DNA of 64,000 nucleotides, taken from positions 1,712,501 to 1,776,500 of the forward strand of contig NZ_CP024311.1 of assembly GCF_002944315.1 (NCBI RefSeq), in the 5' to 3' direction. Numbering within the stretch: the first letter of the stretch is position 1; each line of letters opens with the position of its first letter. This stretch comes from Rhizobium sp. NXC24 (GTDB lineage: Bacteria; Pseudomonadota; Alphaproteobacteria; Rhizobiales; Rhizobiaceae). Below the pieces are notes generated by a model, which had not been told where the DNA came from, did not search any database, and saw only the letters and a list, made by a program, of their open reading frames with translations. A program made the position numbers and the translations under genes. Positions 18,311 to 29,267 of this stretch are shown one piece after another.

Positions 18311-18392
18311 GTTCAGGGACTGGCTCGAACGACAAAGGCCGGATGGCCTGGCCTATCGGAAATGCGGAACTAAAGCAGATATTGATGTCGAA

Positions 18393-18425
18393 CCGCTTGC
18401 AGCACAGACACTGCGGGCGGTTTTT
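18393..18425 (+). terminator. terminator downstream of the HlyU-like gene
   Basis: CCGCTTGCAG pairs with CTGCGGGCGG (two wobble pairs) around an 8-base loop, followed by five T residues. It ends the ilvA-hlyU transcript and separates it from the ABC transporter. Confidence 0.8.
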
Positions 18426-18557
18426 CCATTCGACTGACGGCATTCTCAAGCGTTCGAGTGGCGACGGACTGATTTTCTCGACAAGCCCCCCGCGACCGCC
18501 ATTCGTCTTCGACACCGGCACCATGAAACCTTTCGATTTTTAAGCCGTTGTTGCGCT

Positions 18558-20564
18558 ATGACCGACGCTAAAATCAATCCGAAATCGGTCGACGGCACTC
18601 AACCGCACGGTGCCGAGAAGTCGCGCCAAGGGGAGGGATCGACCGTCGAGGTCGCGCCGCCGCCAGATGTGATCGAACCAGATCCAGAGCTCACGCCTGA
18701 GGAGGCCGAGCAGGCGCGCAAGCGGTATTTGCTGAGGCGCTTCTGGATCAGCGCGCGTGGTTACTGGGGTCGCGGCGGCGACCGGCTCTCTTGGCCGTGC
18801 ACGATCGTGCTATTGGCCCTGATCGGCATGAATGTCGGCTTCCAGTATGGAATTAATATCTGGAATCGCGCAATTTTCGACGCAATAGAGCAACGCAATG
18901 CCAGCACCGTCTATTTTTTGAGCGCCGTATTCCTGCCACTCGCGTTGGGAAGCATGACCCTCGTCGTTACACAAGTCTTCCTTCGGATGGCGATTCAGCG
19001 CCGCTGGCGTTCCTGGCTGACGACCGCAGTCATCGCGCGCTGGCTCGCAAACGGCCGCTACTATCAGTTGAACCTCATCGGCGGCGACCACAAGAACCCC
19101 GAAGCGCGCATTTCGGAGGACTTGCGGATTGCTACCGAATCCCCCGTCGATTTCATTGCCGGCGTCATTTCCGCATTTCTGTCGGCCTCGACCTTCATTG
19201 TGGTGCTTTGGACGATCGGCGGTGCCCTGACCCTGACGATCGCCGCTACGACGGTCACTATTCCCGGCTTTCTCGTCGTCACCGCGGTCCTCTACGCCGC
19301 GATCACGTCTAGCTCTATGGCGATCATCGGCCGCCATTTCGTCCACGTTTCCGAGGTCAAAAATCAGGCGGAAGCCGAATTTCGCTACACGCTGACACAT
19401 GTGCGGGAAAACGGCGAGAGCATCGCATTACTCGGCGGTGAGGAGGAGGAGCGTAGCGACCTCGACAAGACCTTCGCCAATGTGCTCGGGCAATGGGCGC
19501 TCCTTGCCCGCCAGCACATGCGTACGACGCTTGTGTCGCAGGGGTCGAGCCTGTTTGCGCCCGTCGTGCCGATTTTGCTTTGCGCTCCAAAGTTTCTTGA
19601 AGGCAGCATGACCCTTGGGCAGGTCATGCAGGCTGCCTCTGCCTTCGCCATCGTCCAGAGCGCCTTCGGATGGCTGGTCGACAACTACCCCCGTCTCGCC
19701 GATTGGAATGCCTGCGCACGGCGCGTCGCTTCGCTGATGGTATCGCTCGACGGGCTCGAGCGCGCGGAGCAGAGCGACGCTTTGGGACGCATCAAGCACG
19801 GCGAAACTGAGGGCGATGCGATGGTCAGCCTGAACGATCTCTCCGTGTCGCTTGACGACGGCACCGCCGTGGTCAAGGAAACACAGGTCGTGATCGAACC
19901 GGGCGAGCGGGTGCTGGTGGCCGGAGAATCCGGCTCAGGCAAGAGCACGCTGGTGCGGGCCATCGCAGGTCTCTGGCCGTGGGGTGACGGCAGCGTCGAT
20001 TTCCACGCCGACAGGCGGTTGTTCATGTTGCCGCAGCGGCCTTACATCCCTTCCGGGACACTTCGCCGCGCCGTTGCCTATCCCAGCGCCGCCGATAGCT
20101 GGACGCTGGATGAGATCAAGGCGGCCCTCGACAAGGTGGGACTCGATTATCTGAACGAGAAGATCGAGGAAGAAGCGCCATGGGACCAGACGTTGTCGGG
20201 CGGCGAAAAGCAGCGGCTCGCCTTTGCGCGTCTCCTGCTGCACAATCCCGATATCATCGTGCTGGATGAAGCAACGTCAGCACTCGATGAGAAGAGTCAG
20301 GACAAGATGATGGAGACGGTGATCAAGGAATTGCCGAAGGTCACCATCATCAGCGTGGCGCACCGCGCCGAGCTGGAAGTCTTCCATAGCCGCAAGATCA
20401 CGTTGGAGCGGCGCGAGGGCGGCGCAAAGCTTGTGAGTGATATCGATCTTGTCCAGCGGGCAAGAAGACCGAATGTGCTTTTGCGCCTTTTGGAGAACCC
20501 GCGCTCCCTCCCGAAAGGCAAAGCGACTTCAAGCAAAACGGCGCCGTCTTCGAATAAAAATTGA
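18558..20564 (+). CDS. ABC transporter with fused permease and ATPase, YddA/BacA-related
   Basis: The 668-residue half-transporter has a charged N-terminal tail of ~60 residues, a membrane domain of about six helices (residues ~75-380) of the ABC_membrane_2/SbmA-BacA type, marked by IWNRAIFDAIEQRN and NPEARISEDLRIATESPVDF, and a C-terminal ATPase. Walker A is GESGSGKST, the signature LSGGEKQRLAFARLLL and Walker B IIVLDEATSALDE. The EAA-like segment NPEARISEDLR is typical of YddA and peroxisomal ABCD proteins. It should dimerise in the inner membrane; rhizobial relatives import peptides or affect very-long-chain fatty acids, but the substrate is unknown here. It is a single gene. Confidence 0.93.
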   Translation: MTDAKINPKSVDGTQPHGAEKSRQGEGSTVEVAPPPDVIEPDPELTPEEAEQARKRYLLRRFWISARGYWGRGGDRLSWPCTIVLLALIGMNVGFQYGINIWNRAIFDAIEQRNASTVYFLSAVFLPLALGSMTLVVTQVFLRMAIQRRWRSWLTTAVIARWLANGRYYQLNLIGGDHKNPEARISEDLRIATESPVDFIAGVISAFLSASTFIVVLWTIGGALTLTIAATTVTIPGFLVVTAVLYAAITSSSMAIIGRHFVHVSEVKNQAEAEFRYTLTHVRENGESIALLGGEEEERSDLDKTFANVLGQWALLARQHMRTTLVSQGSSLFAPVVPILLCAPKFLEGSMTLGQVMQAASAFAIVQSAFGWLVDNYPRLADWNACARRVASLMVSLDGLERAEQSDALGRIKHGETEGDAMVSLNDLSVSLDDGTAVVKETQVVIEPGERVLVAGESGSGKSTLVRAIAGLWPWGDGSVDFHADRRLFMLPQRPYIPSGTLRRAVAYPSAADSWTLDEIKAALDKVGLDYLNEKIEEEAPWDQTLSGGEKQRLAFARLLLHNPDIIVLDEATSALDEKSQDKMMETVIKELPKVTIISVAHRAELEVFHSRKITLERREGGAKLVSDIDLVQRARRPNVLLRLLENPRSLPKGKATSSKTAPSSNKN

Positions 20565-20750
20565 AGTCCGCCCGGTTGGGGGTTCCAAAGGCTTGGGCGA
20601 GGCTCAGTTGGAGGAAGTGCCTGTCGCACGCTCGAAGCACGGAAGGGCTTTTGTCAAAAAAGTCGGTCGCATAACTTTGAGTTCCGCGACCGATTTTCTG
20701 CGACAGCAATTACCAGTGGCCGAATATAGGCCTTGCTTTCTCCGATCCGT

Positions 20751-21527
20751 TTACGCCGTGCGGAAAAGCTTGGCACCCGAGGGAGCGCTGGTCGCGCCGC
20801 CGTCGACGGTGATTTCGATCGCCGTGACGTTCCGGGAATCGTCCGATGCGAAATAGAGGGCAGCGTTGGCGATCTCGTCGGCTTCGCTCATGCGGCCAAG
20901 CGGGCTCAGGCTACCGAAACGGGCTTCGAGGGCATCCTTGGCATCTTCCGTCATCGCCCGTGTGTTCCAGATCGGCGTCTTGGTGGCGCCGGGCGTGACC
21001 TGGTTGACGCGGATGCCGCGCGGGGCGAGTTCGGATGCCAGGTTGCGGGTCATGGCGCGGACGGCACCCTTGGTGCCGGCATAGGCGGAGTAGCCGGGGA
21101 TGCCGAGAACAGCGTGCACGGAACCGTTCAGGATCACCGAGGCGCCGTCGTTCAGATGCGGCAACGCAGCCTGCACCGTAAAGAAGACGGCGGTGAAGTT
21201 GGTGCGCACCACCGTCTCGAACTGCTCAAGCGTGGTCCTTCCAACGGCGGTTTCGCCGGCAATCCCCGCATTGGCGAAGACGATGTCGAAATTGCCGAGC
21301 TTCTGAGCCGCGTCGGCGAAAGCTTTCTCGGTGGCTGCAACGTCGGTGACATCGACCTGCAGTGCCAGCACATCGCCGCCAAGCTCTTCAACGGCGGCGG
21401 CAAGGGTCTGTGGATTGCGGCCGGTGATGGCGACCTTGGCGCCTTCGGCGAGGAAGAGGCGGGCGGTGGCCAGCCCGATGCCGCTGTTCCCACCTGTGAT
21501 GATGGCAACCTTGTTCTTGAGACGCAT
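20751..21527 (-). CDS. short-chain dehydrogenase/reductase
   Basis: The 258-residue classical SDR has the cofactor motif ITGGNSGIG (residues ~10-18), NAG in the central strand, catalytic Ser in LNGSVHAVLG and the YAGTK pair (Tyr and Lys). Arg in GRNPQ after strand two suggests NADP preference. It is divergent from a TetR-family gene with an AT-rich operator between, so it is most likely the regulated target of that repressor. Family members of this sort act on quinones, ketones or sugars; the substrate is not predictable. Confidence 0.92.
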   Translation of the reverse strand: MRLKNKVAIITGGNSGIGLATARLFLAEGAKVAITGRNPQTLAAAVEELGGDVLALQVDVTDVAATEKAFADAAQKLGNFDIVFANAGIAGETAVGRTTLEQFETVVRTNFTAVFFTVQAALPHLNDGASVILNGSVHAVLGIPGYSAYAGTKGAVRAMTRNLASELAPRGIRVNQVTPGATKTPIWNTRAMTEDAKDALEARFGSLSPLGRMSEADEIANAALYFASDDSRNVTAIEITVDGGATSAPSGAKLFRTA

Positions 21528-21560
21528 GTTCGTAGCTCCTATTGGCTTTGATCACGATCT

Positions 21561-21599
21561 GGATTATGATCGTTCTCTATAAGGATTATGATCATAATC
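21561..21599. promoter_or_regulatory. likely operator of the TetR-type regulator
   Basis: GGATTATGATC occurs twice, at 21561-21571 and 21583-21593, 22 bases apart (two helical turns). The second copy is part of a perfect 16-bp palindrome, GATTATGATCATAATC (21584-21599). Its place between the divergent SDR and TetR genes makes it the obvious binding site for control of both. Confidence 0.75.
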
Positions 21600-21633
21600 T
21601 ACATTCGTCAAGGTAGATCGAGGAGATTTTTCG

Positions 21634-22221
21634 ATGGGTCATTCTCAGTTGGAGAAGCAGAAGACGCATGAGCGCATCGTGACACTTGCCGCCAAGCGCC
21701 TGCGGGAGGAGGGGCTGGAGGGTATTGGCGTTGCCGATCTGATGAAGGAAGCCGGCCTGACGGTCGGCGGATTCTACAAGCATTTCGCCTCCCGTGACGA
21801 ACTCGTCGCTGAAGCCGTCCAGGTGGCGGTGGAATCGTGGCGGCGGCAATTGGAGGGGAAGGGGATCGATCCGGCGGATATTTCTCTGGAGGACTATGCC
21901 GACGATTATCTCAGCACGCTACATCGCGACCACCGCGGCGAAGGCTGTGCCTATGCAGCGTTGACGGCCGATATCGCGCGCAGCGGCGATGCCGTGCGAA
22001 CCATTGCAACGGAAGGGATACGGAAAAACTTCGAAACGATGGCCGCGCGCCTGCCGCACCAGGATGCCACGGAGATGCGGCGCAATGCCATTGTCGCCTC
22101 ATGCTTGATGAGCGGCGCGGTCGGCCTTGCGCGCATCGCAAACGACGAAGAGCTCTCCCGTGAAATTCTGGAGGCTGCGAAGAGCTTCTTGAAGGAACTG
22201 GCGACAGACGGCCGGAAATAA
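21634..22221 (+). CDS. TetR/AcrR family repressor
   Basis: The 195-residue product has an N-terminal HTH, with IGVADLMKEAGLTVGGFYKHFASRDEL at residues ~30-56 read in two halves as the recognition and turn helices, and a helical ligand domain containing CAYAALTADIARSGDAVR, typical of the YcdC/NemR-like group with a reactive Cys in a GEGCAYA segment. Cys in that place suggests response to electrophiles or quinones. It is divergent from the SDR gene. GAGG lies upstream of the ATG. Confidence 0.92.
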   Translation: MGHSQLEKQKTHERIVTLAAKRLREEGLEGIGVADLMKEAGLTVGGFYKHFASRDELVAEAVQVAVESWRRQLEGKGIDPADISLEDYADDYLSTLHRDHRGEGCAYAALTADIARSGDAVRTIATEGIRKNFETMAARLPHQDATEMRRNAIVASCLMSGAVGLARIANDEELSREILEAAKSFLKELATDGRK

Positions 22222-22249
22222 AAAATGCGGCCGGTGGGGGACCGGCCGC
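22216..22249 (-). terminator. terminator of azoR, shared with the TetR gene
   Basis: GCGGCCGGT (22227-22235) and ACCGGCCGC (22241-22249) form a perfect 9-bp stem with a five-G loop. On the minus strand it is followed by ATTTTTTATTT, so it terminates azoR; the TetR gene ends within the T tract. Confidence 0.9.
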
Positions 22250-22278
22250 TCGCAGGGAATTGCGATTGTTTTGAAAGC

Positions 22279-22893
22279 TTAGGCGGCAAGTGCCAGTTCG
22301 GTTGCGCGGGCTTGGGCAGCGCCGATCGCCTTTTCAGCGGCTTCCGGACCGAAGGCAAGGCCTTCGACATAGACGGTCTCGACTTCGGTGATGCCGATGA
22401 AGCCGAGAACCGACTTCAGATAGGGAACGGCATGATTGAGCGGGGCAGCCGGACCTTCGGAATAGACGCCGCCGGAAGCGAGCACAATATAAGCCTTCTT
22501 GCCGGTCACCAGACCCTTGGGGCCGGTTTCCGTGTAGGTGAAGGTGCGGCCGGCGCGGGCGATGTTGTCGATCCAGGCCTTCAGCGACGAATAGATGTTG
22601 AAGTTGATGAGACCGGTGCCGATGACGACGGTGTCGGCGGCAAGCAGCTCGTCCACGAGTTGGTCGGAAACCTTGACGGCTTCGGCCTGCTCGGGCGTGC
22701 GAGCCTCGACCGGGGTGCGGATGGCGGCGGTGAAGAGTTCATCGATATGCGGCAGCGGCGCAGCGGCCAGATTGCGATGGACGATCGTCTTGCCCGGGTT
22801 CTGGGCCTTGATCTTGTCGGCAAGCTCGCTGGCGATCTTGGTGGAAAGCGAGTCGCTGCGCGGGCTGGACGTCAAAAGCAGAATAGAGGACAT
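22279..22893 (-). CDS. azoR: FMN-dependent NADH-azoreductase
   Basis: The 204-residue flavodoxin-fold protein begins MSSILLLTSSPRSDSLSTK, has the FNIYSSLKAWIDNIARAG stretch and YIVLASGGVYS, all as in AzoR, which reduces azo compounds and quinones with NADH and FMN. The start at 22893 is chosen because AAGGAA lies eight bases upstream and because the family begins with this strand; six more in-frame codons are upstream. It is divergent from a LysR-family gene with a palindrome between them, which fits induction by quinone-like compounds. Confidence 0.93.
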   Translation of the reverse strand: MSSILLLTSSPRSDSLSTKIASELADKIKAQNPGKTIVHRNLAAAPLPHIDELFTAAIRTPVEARTPEQAEAVKVSDQLVDELLAADTVVIGTGLINFNIYSSLKAWIDNIARAGRTFTYTETGPKGLVTGKKAYIVLASGGVYSEGPAAPLNHAVPYLKSVLGFIGITEVETVYVEGLAFGPEAAEKAIGAAQARATELALAA

Positions 22894-22990
22894 GGTCGTG
22901 TTCCTTTTCAATGAGTTGCGAGAGCCAGGCAGGGAGGCCAGCCATCGTTCGAGAAAAGAAATAAGTCTGCAGTGCCATCGAAAAAACTGT

Positions 22991-23012
22991 GATAATATGG
23001 ATTGGAATTATC
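22991..23012. promoter_or_regulatory. LysR-type binding site between azoR and its regulator
   Basis: GATAAT (22991-22996) and ATTATC (23007-23012) are perfect inverted half-sites with a 10-base spacer and include the T-N11-A type core of LysR sites. It lies 18 bases before the regulator's ATG, so autoregulation is likely. Confidence 0.65.
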
Positions 23013-23029
23013 GATAGAATGGATGGCCC

Positions 23030-23998
23030 ATGCTTCCCAATCCGACCCTCGACCAGTTGCAGGTCTTTCTCACCGTTGCCGAATCCGGCAGCTTTTCCGC
23101 CGCATCGCGAACCTTAAACCGTGCGCAATCGGTCATCAGCTACACGATTGCCAATCTCGAGGCCCAGCTCGAGGTACCGCTATTCGAGCGTTCCGGCTCC
23201 CGTCAGCCAACATTGACGGACGCGGGCAAAGCTATGCTGGAAGATGCGCGTCGTATTCTCGGCGATCTCGAAGTGATGCGTGCGCGCGTCAAAGGTTTGA
23301 AGGCGGGACTTGAATCGGAAGTGGCGGTGGCCATCAGCGTCATGGTGCCGATACATGCCACCGTCGACGTGTTGAGCGAGTTTCGCGAGCGCTTCCCGCT
23401 CGTCTCGCTTCGGCTCGACACCGGCGAACTCGGCACGATGATGGAACTCGTCGCCAGCGGTAAGTCTACGATCGGTATTGGTGGCGCGGTGTTCAAGAAG
23501 GATGATTCGCTGGTCGTCGAGCGTATCGGGCACTCCTTCATGCTTCCGGTCGCGTCGCCCCATCATCCACTCGCTCAGATTGGGAGGCCGTTGACGCTTG
23601 CCGATGTGCGGGAGGAGGTGCAATTGGTCGTTACCGATGCCTCCGGTCTCACGAGTGGCAAAGATTTCAACGTCCTCTCCTACAAGATCTGGCATGTCAG
23701 CGATATCGCGACCAAGCATCAATTGATGCGCGGCGGCCTCGGCTGGGGCGGGCTGCCGGCTTCGCTCATCATGGAAGACCTACAGAAGGGACGGTTGGTG
23801 CCTCTGGCCCTCGATGCGTACGACCAGAGCGAATATCCGATCTACGCCGTCCACAAGCTTGCCAGTCCTCCCGGTCCCGCCGCTGCCTGGATGATCGAAG
23901 CCTTCAGCTCGCGCCTTTCGCGATGCCCGAACCAGGCGGATTTCAAGGCGGCCGTCGAAATGTGTCATCCGAACGAGAAGCCGTTGGCGGCGGAGTGA
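23030..23998 (+). CDS. LysR family transcriptional regulator
   Basis: The 322-residue product has the LysR HTH at residues ~7-66 (LDQLQVFLTVAESGSFSAAS and RAQSVISYTIANLEAQLEVP) and a periplasmic-binding-like effector domain after residue ~95. It is divergent from azoR, with a candidate binding site in the shared promoter, so azoR is its likely target. No second gene follows; a GC hairpin separates it from the convergent cpdB-type gene. Confidence 0.93.
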   Translation: MLPNPTLDQLQVFLTVAESGSFSAASRTLNRAQSVISYTIANLEAQLEVPLFERSGSRQPTLTDAGKAMLEDARRILGDLEVMRARVKGLKAGLESEVAVAISVMVPIHATVDVLSEFRERFPLVSLRLDTGELGTMMELVASGKSTIGIGGAVFKKDDSLVVERIGHSFMLPVASPHHPLAQIGRPLTLADVREEVQLVVTDASGLTSGKDFNVLSYKIWHVSDIATKHQLMRGGLGWGGLPASLIMEDLQKGRLVPLALDAYDQSEYPIYAVHKLASPPGPAAAWMIEAFSSRLSRCPNQADFKAAVEMCHPNEKPLAAE

Positions 23999-24000
23999 AA

Positions 24001-24025
24001 ACCCTCCCCCGCGCGGGGGGAGGGT
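24001..24025. terminator. GC-rich hairpin between convergent genes
   Basis: ACCCTCCCCC (24001-24010) and GGGGGAGGGT (24016-24025) form a 10-bp stem with loop GCGCG, placed between the LysR gene and the cpdB-type gene. There is no T tract, so function as a two-way terminator is an inference. Confidence 0.6.
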
Positions 24026-24033
24026 CAACGGAA

Positions 24034-26022
<1,989 letters not shown>

Positions 26023-26159
26023 GAAACACTCCTTCAACAATGAATCCATGATCCCTCGATCACCTTTCGGGGCGAGGGAGATTAAGACGATTTTTGAAGG
26101 TGTGCACTAGTAATATGACAGACTTATTGTGGCTTCGGCGCCAAGGAGCGAAGAAGCCG

Positions 26160-26519
26160 TCAGCGTTTCAGAACCGGCTGTATGTCCTTGTGGAAAAAGC
26201 GGAAATAGGAAGCAACCTGCGCCGACGCATTGGAGGAGGGGTCGAACTCGATACCGATCCGGCCGCTATGGGTCCAGCGCACGATGCCATCCAATACGCC
26301 GATGTCGTCGCATTCGACCCGGACCTTGCTGCCGGCGGCGGCATGGATCGGCGATTGCAGGTCGAGCGCGATGCCGCCGGTGGAAATATTGACCACACGG
26401 CCGGTAACCGCCTTGGCGAAATATCGGACCCGACCCATCAGACGGGCATACTTGCGCGGCGAACGCCTCGCTTTGATTTTCAGATTGTTTTCAGTAAGCG
26501 GTTTTGAAATCGGCTGCAT
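26160..26519 (-). CDS. PilZ-domain protein
   Basis: The 119-residue product is a single PilZ domain. The cyclic-di-GMP motif is visible: RRSPR near residue 18 as the RxxxR element and VNISTGGIALDL (residues ~43-54) as the D/NxSxxG element, followed by a beta-barrel. It probably binds cyclic-di-GMP and passes the signal to an unknown partner affecting motility or polysaccharide. It is a lone gene. Confidence 0.9.
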   Translation of the reverse strand: MQPISKPLTENNLKIKARRSPRKYARLMGRVRYFAKAVTGRVVNISTGGIALDLQSPIHAAAGSKVRVECDDIGVLDGIVRWTHSGRIGIEFDPSSNASAQVASYFRFFHKDIQPVLKR

Positions 26520-26693
26520 AACTGACCTCGATGCCTGTGTCTGACAATTCCGGATAGCAGGTAGGCGTTGAAAGGTGCTTAGGACGATCGGTAAAATTGA
26601 CAGGATCCGTTCCGAATCGGGACCTGTTGCTTTTAATGTTTCAACTCCGGACTTTCTTATGGAGGTCGAGCGGGAGTTTTGGAGAAAGAAGAA

Positions 26694-27503
26694 ATGGCGT
26701 TGCGCATCGTTTCGCTGAATGTGTGGGGTGGCCTATTGCATGAACCGCTCATGCAGTACCTAGTCGATGTCGACGCGGATGTTCTGTGCCTGCAGGAGGT
26801 CACGCGCACCAAGGATGCACCCTCCGAATGGCTGGTCTATCGCGACCACGGCGTCGAACTTCCGCAACGAGCCAATCTTTTTGAGGAGATCGCCGCTGCC
26901 CTGCCCATGCACGACGCCTTCTTCTGTCCGACAGCGCGAGGCGATGTCTTTGACGGTGATCGGCGGATAGCCTCCGAATTCGGCCTAGCAACCTTTGTCC
27001 GTAAGTCCTATCCGGTCATCGGCCAGGCGTCGGGCTTCGTACATGGGGAATTTTCGGCCGACGGCTGGGGTCCGCACCCGCGGTCGCGCAACGCCCATTG
27101 CATCCGCATCTTCGATTACGAGGGCGGTTTCCCCGTCACCATCGCCCATATGCATGGCCTGCGCGATATCGATGGCAAGGGCGACACACCGGCTCGCCGT
27201 CATCAGGCGGACGCGTTGGTGGAGCTCATCCGGCATGTTCACAAGGGCAATGAGAGGCTGGTCGTCTGCGGCGACTTCAATGTCCTGCCGGGGAGCGTAA
27301 CCTTCGATTCCCTCGGAGCATTGGGGCTTTCCGACCTCGTCACCTCGCGCGGTCATCGCGATACACGGACTTCCTATTACCGCAAGGAGCCGCGTTTCGC
27401 CGACTATATGCTGGTGACGTCCGCGGTGGAGGTGATCGAATTCGACCCCGTCGCCGAGCCGGAAGTCTCCGATCACCGCGCCTTGCTTCTGGGTATGCGA
27501 TAG
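26694..27503 (+). CDS. endonuclease/exonuclease/phosphatase family protein
   Basis: The 269-residue product has the EEP fold: RIVSLNVWGG, VLCLQEV with the metal-binding Glu, HMHGLRDIDGKG, VVCGDFNVLPGS and the final SDHRALLL with the catalytic His. It resembles the DNase I-like phosphatases more than exonuclease III, so the substrate could be nucleic acid, phospholipid or another phosphoester. The start is put at ATG 26694 instead of a TTG five codons earlier; GGAG lies nine bases upstream. It is convergent with the Lrp gene. Confidence 0.9.
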   Translation: MALRIVSLNVWGGLLHEPLMQYLVDVDADVLCLQEVTRTKDAPSEWLVYRDHGVELPQRANLFEEIAAALPMHDAFFCPTARGDVFDGDRRIASEFGLATFVRKSYPVIGQASGFVHGEFSADGWGPHPRSRNAHCIRIFDYEGGFPVTIAHMHGLRDIDGKGDTPARRHQADALVELIRHVHKGNERLVVCGDFNVLPGSVTFDSLGALGLSDLVTSRGHRDTRTSYYRKEPRFADYMLVTSAVEVIEFDPVAEPEVSDHRALLLGMR

Positions 27504-27519
27504 CTCGACCAGCCGCAGC

Positions 27520-27981
27520 TCAGAGCCCGACATTCGGCCGGTCGATAATCTCGCGCAGCGCGAAGCTGGAATTGATCTTCACCACATGCGGCAAAGCGGA
27601 GAGCCAGTCGCGGTGGATGCGTTCGTAATCTTCGAGATCGCGCGCCGCGACGCGCAGGATATAGTCGTATTCGCCGGACATAAGGTAGCAGACGAGCACG
27701 TTCGGGCAGCGTTTCACCGCCGTTTCGAACTCCGACAGCGTCTTGGCGAACTGGCCGGAGAGCGAGATATGGACGATGGCGATCATCTTGTAGTCCAGCG
27801 CCTTGTGCGACAGCCGGGCATGATAACCGCCGATAACGCCATTTTTCTCCAGAATGTCGAGCCGGCGCGAGCAGGCTGAAGGCGACAGGCCGACCTTTTC
27901 CGCAAGCTCGGCATTGGTGATCCTGGCGTTCTGTTGCAGTACTCCCAAAATCGCACGATCGATGGTGTCTATATCCGGCAT
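27520..27981 (-). CDS. Lrp/AsnC family regulator, probable activator of ald
   Basis: The 153-residue product begins [18 protein letters not shown], the standard Lrp start, with [21 protein letters not shown] at ~23-40 and a C-terminal RAM/AsnC ligand domain containing [15 protein letters not shown]. It is divergent from alanine dehydrogenase, the arrangement of AldR in rhizobia and actinobacteria, so alanine-responsive control of ald is likely. The open frame continues upstream far into the antisense of ald, but the family start at 27981 is clear. Confidence 0.94.
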   Translation of the reverse strand: MPDIDTIDRAILGVLQQNARITNAELAEKVGLSPSACSRRLDILEKNGVIGGYHARLSHKALDYKMIAIVHISLSGQFAKTLSEFETAVKRCPNVLVCYLMSGEYDYILRVAARDLEDYERIHRDWLSALPHVVKINSSFALREIIDRPNVGL

Positions 27982-28131
27982 TCGAAGATCTTTCGAAAAA
28001 ATTGGCTTAAACGCAATAATCCACGAAAAATGCTTGTTCGGCAAATTGTCTTTGCAAGGACATTTCAGGGCGAAAGTGGTCTCATCCGTACCGGAACAGT
28101 TGCAAACCGGAAAAGCATTCAGGAGGAGCAA

Positions 28132-29250
28132 ATGCGCGTAGGTTGTCCGAAAGAGATCAAGAATCATGAATATCGCGTCGGTCTGACGCCTGCATCCGTT
28201 CGCGAATATGTGGCCCATGGTCATGAGGTCTGGGTCGAGACCAAGGCGGGCGCAGGTATCGGGGCCGATGACCACGCCTATATCGCCGCCGGCGCCAAGA
28301 TCGCCGCCACCGCGAAGGATATTTTCGAAAAGTGCGACATGATCGTGAAGGTGAAGGAGCCGCAGCCTTCCGAATGGTCGCAACTGCGCGATGGCCAGCT
28401 TCTCTATACCTATCTGCATCTCGCGCCCGATCCGGAGCAGACCAAGGGCTTGATCGCCTCCGGCGTCACCGCCATCGCTTATGAAACCGTCACTGATGAG
28501 CGTGGCGGTCTGCCGCTGCTCGCGCCGATGTCGGAAGTTGCCGGCCGTCTGTCGATCCAGGCGGGCGCCACCGCGCTGCAGAAGGCCAATGGTGGTCTTG
28601 GCATCCTGCTTGGCGGTGTGCCCGGCGTTCTGCCGGCCAAGGTTGCCATCATCGGCGGCGGCGTCGTCGGCCTGCATGCGGCCAAGATGGCGGCCGGCCT
28701 CGGTGCCGATGTCAGCATTCTCGATCGTTCGCTGCCGCGTCTGCGCCAGTTGGACGATATCTTCAACGGCCGTGTTCACACGCGCTATTCCAGCATCCAG
28801 GCGCTGGAGGAAGAGGTCTTCGCCGCCGATCTCGTGATTGGCGCCGTATTGATCCCCGGCGCGGCGGCGCCGAAGCTTGTCACCCGCGAAATGCTGTCCG
28901 GCATGAAGAAGGGCGCCGTTATCGTCGATGTCGCCATCGACCAGGGCGGTTGCTTCGAAACCTCCCATGCAACCACCCATTCCGAACCGACCTATGAGGT
29001 CGACGGAATCGTGCACTATTGCGTCGCCAATATGCCGGGGGCGGTTCCGGTCACCTCGGCGCAAGCGTTGAACAATGCCACCATCTATCACGGCCTCGCG
29101 CTCGCAGATCGCGGCCTGCGCGCCATTGCCGAGGACAAGCACCTGCGCAACGGCCTCAACATCCACAAGGGCCGTGTCACCAACAGACCCGTCGCCGAAG
29201 CGCTCGGCTACGAGGCCTTCGCCCCGGAAAGCGTCTTGAACGTGGCGTAA
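28132..29250 (+). CDS. ald: alanine dehydrogenase
   Basis: The 372-residue product reversibly deaminates L-alanine to pyruvate and ammonium with NAD. It starts [20 protein letters not shown] with AGGAGGAG six bases upstream and is the usual length. Visible elements are [10 protein letters not shown] (substrate-binding Lys), TYLHLAPD with the catalytic His, the NAD loop [15 protein letters not shown] and [13 protein letters not shown]. It is a single gene, divergent from its probable Lrp regulator and followed by a strong terminator. In root-nodule bacteria the enzyme affects alanine export and nitrogen release. Confidence 0.97.
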   Translation: MRVGCPKEIKNHEYRVGLTPASVREYVAHGHEVWVETKAGAGIGADDHAYIAAGAKIAATAKDIFEKCDMIVKVKEPQPSEWSQLRDGQLLYTYLHLAPDPEQTKGLIASGVTAIAYETVTDERGGLPLLAPMSEVAGRLSIQAGATALQKANGGLGILLGGVPGVLPAKVAIIGGGVVGLHAAKMAAGLGADVSILDRSLPRLRQLDDIFNGRVHTRYSSIQALEEEVFAADLVIGAVLIPGAAAPKLVTREMLSGMKKGAVIVDVAIDQGGCFETSHATTHSEPTYEVDGIVHYCVANMPGAVPVTSAQALNNATIYHGLALADRGLRAIAEDKHLRNGLNIHKGRVTNRPVAEALGYEAFAPESVLNVA

Positions 29251-29267
29251 ATCCCATCGCGCTCACG

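Noticed and set aside
18343..18543. 66-codon frame between the HlyU-like and ABC genes
   Set aside because: It contains the terminator hairpin at 18393-18425 and has no likeness to a protein family.
27982..29166. N-terminal extension of the Lrp frame through the ald gene
   Set aside because: The Lrp family start at 27981 is clear, and the extension is antisense to ald.
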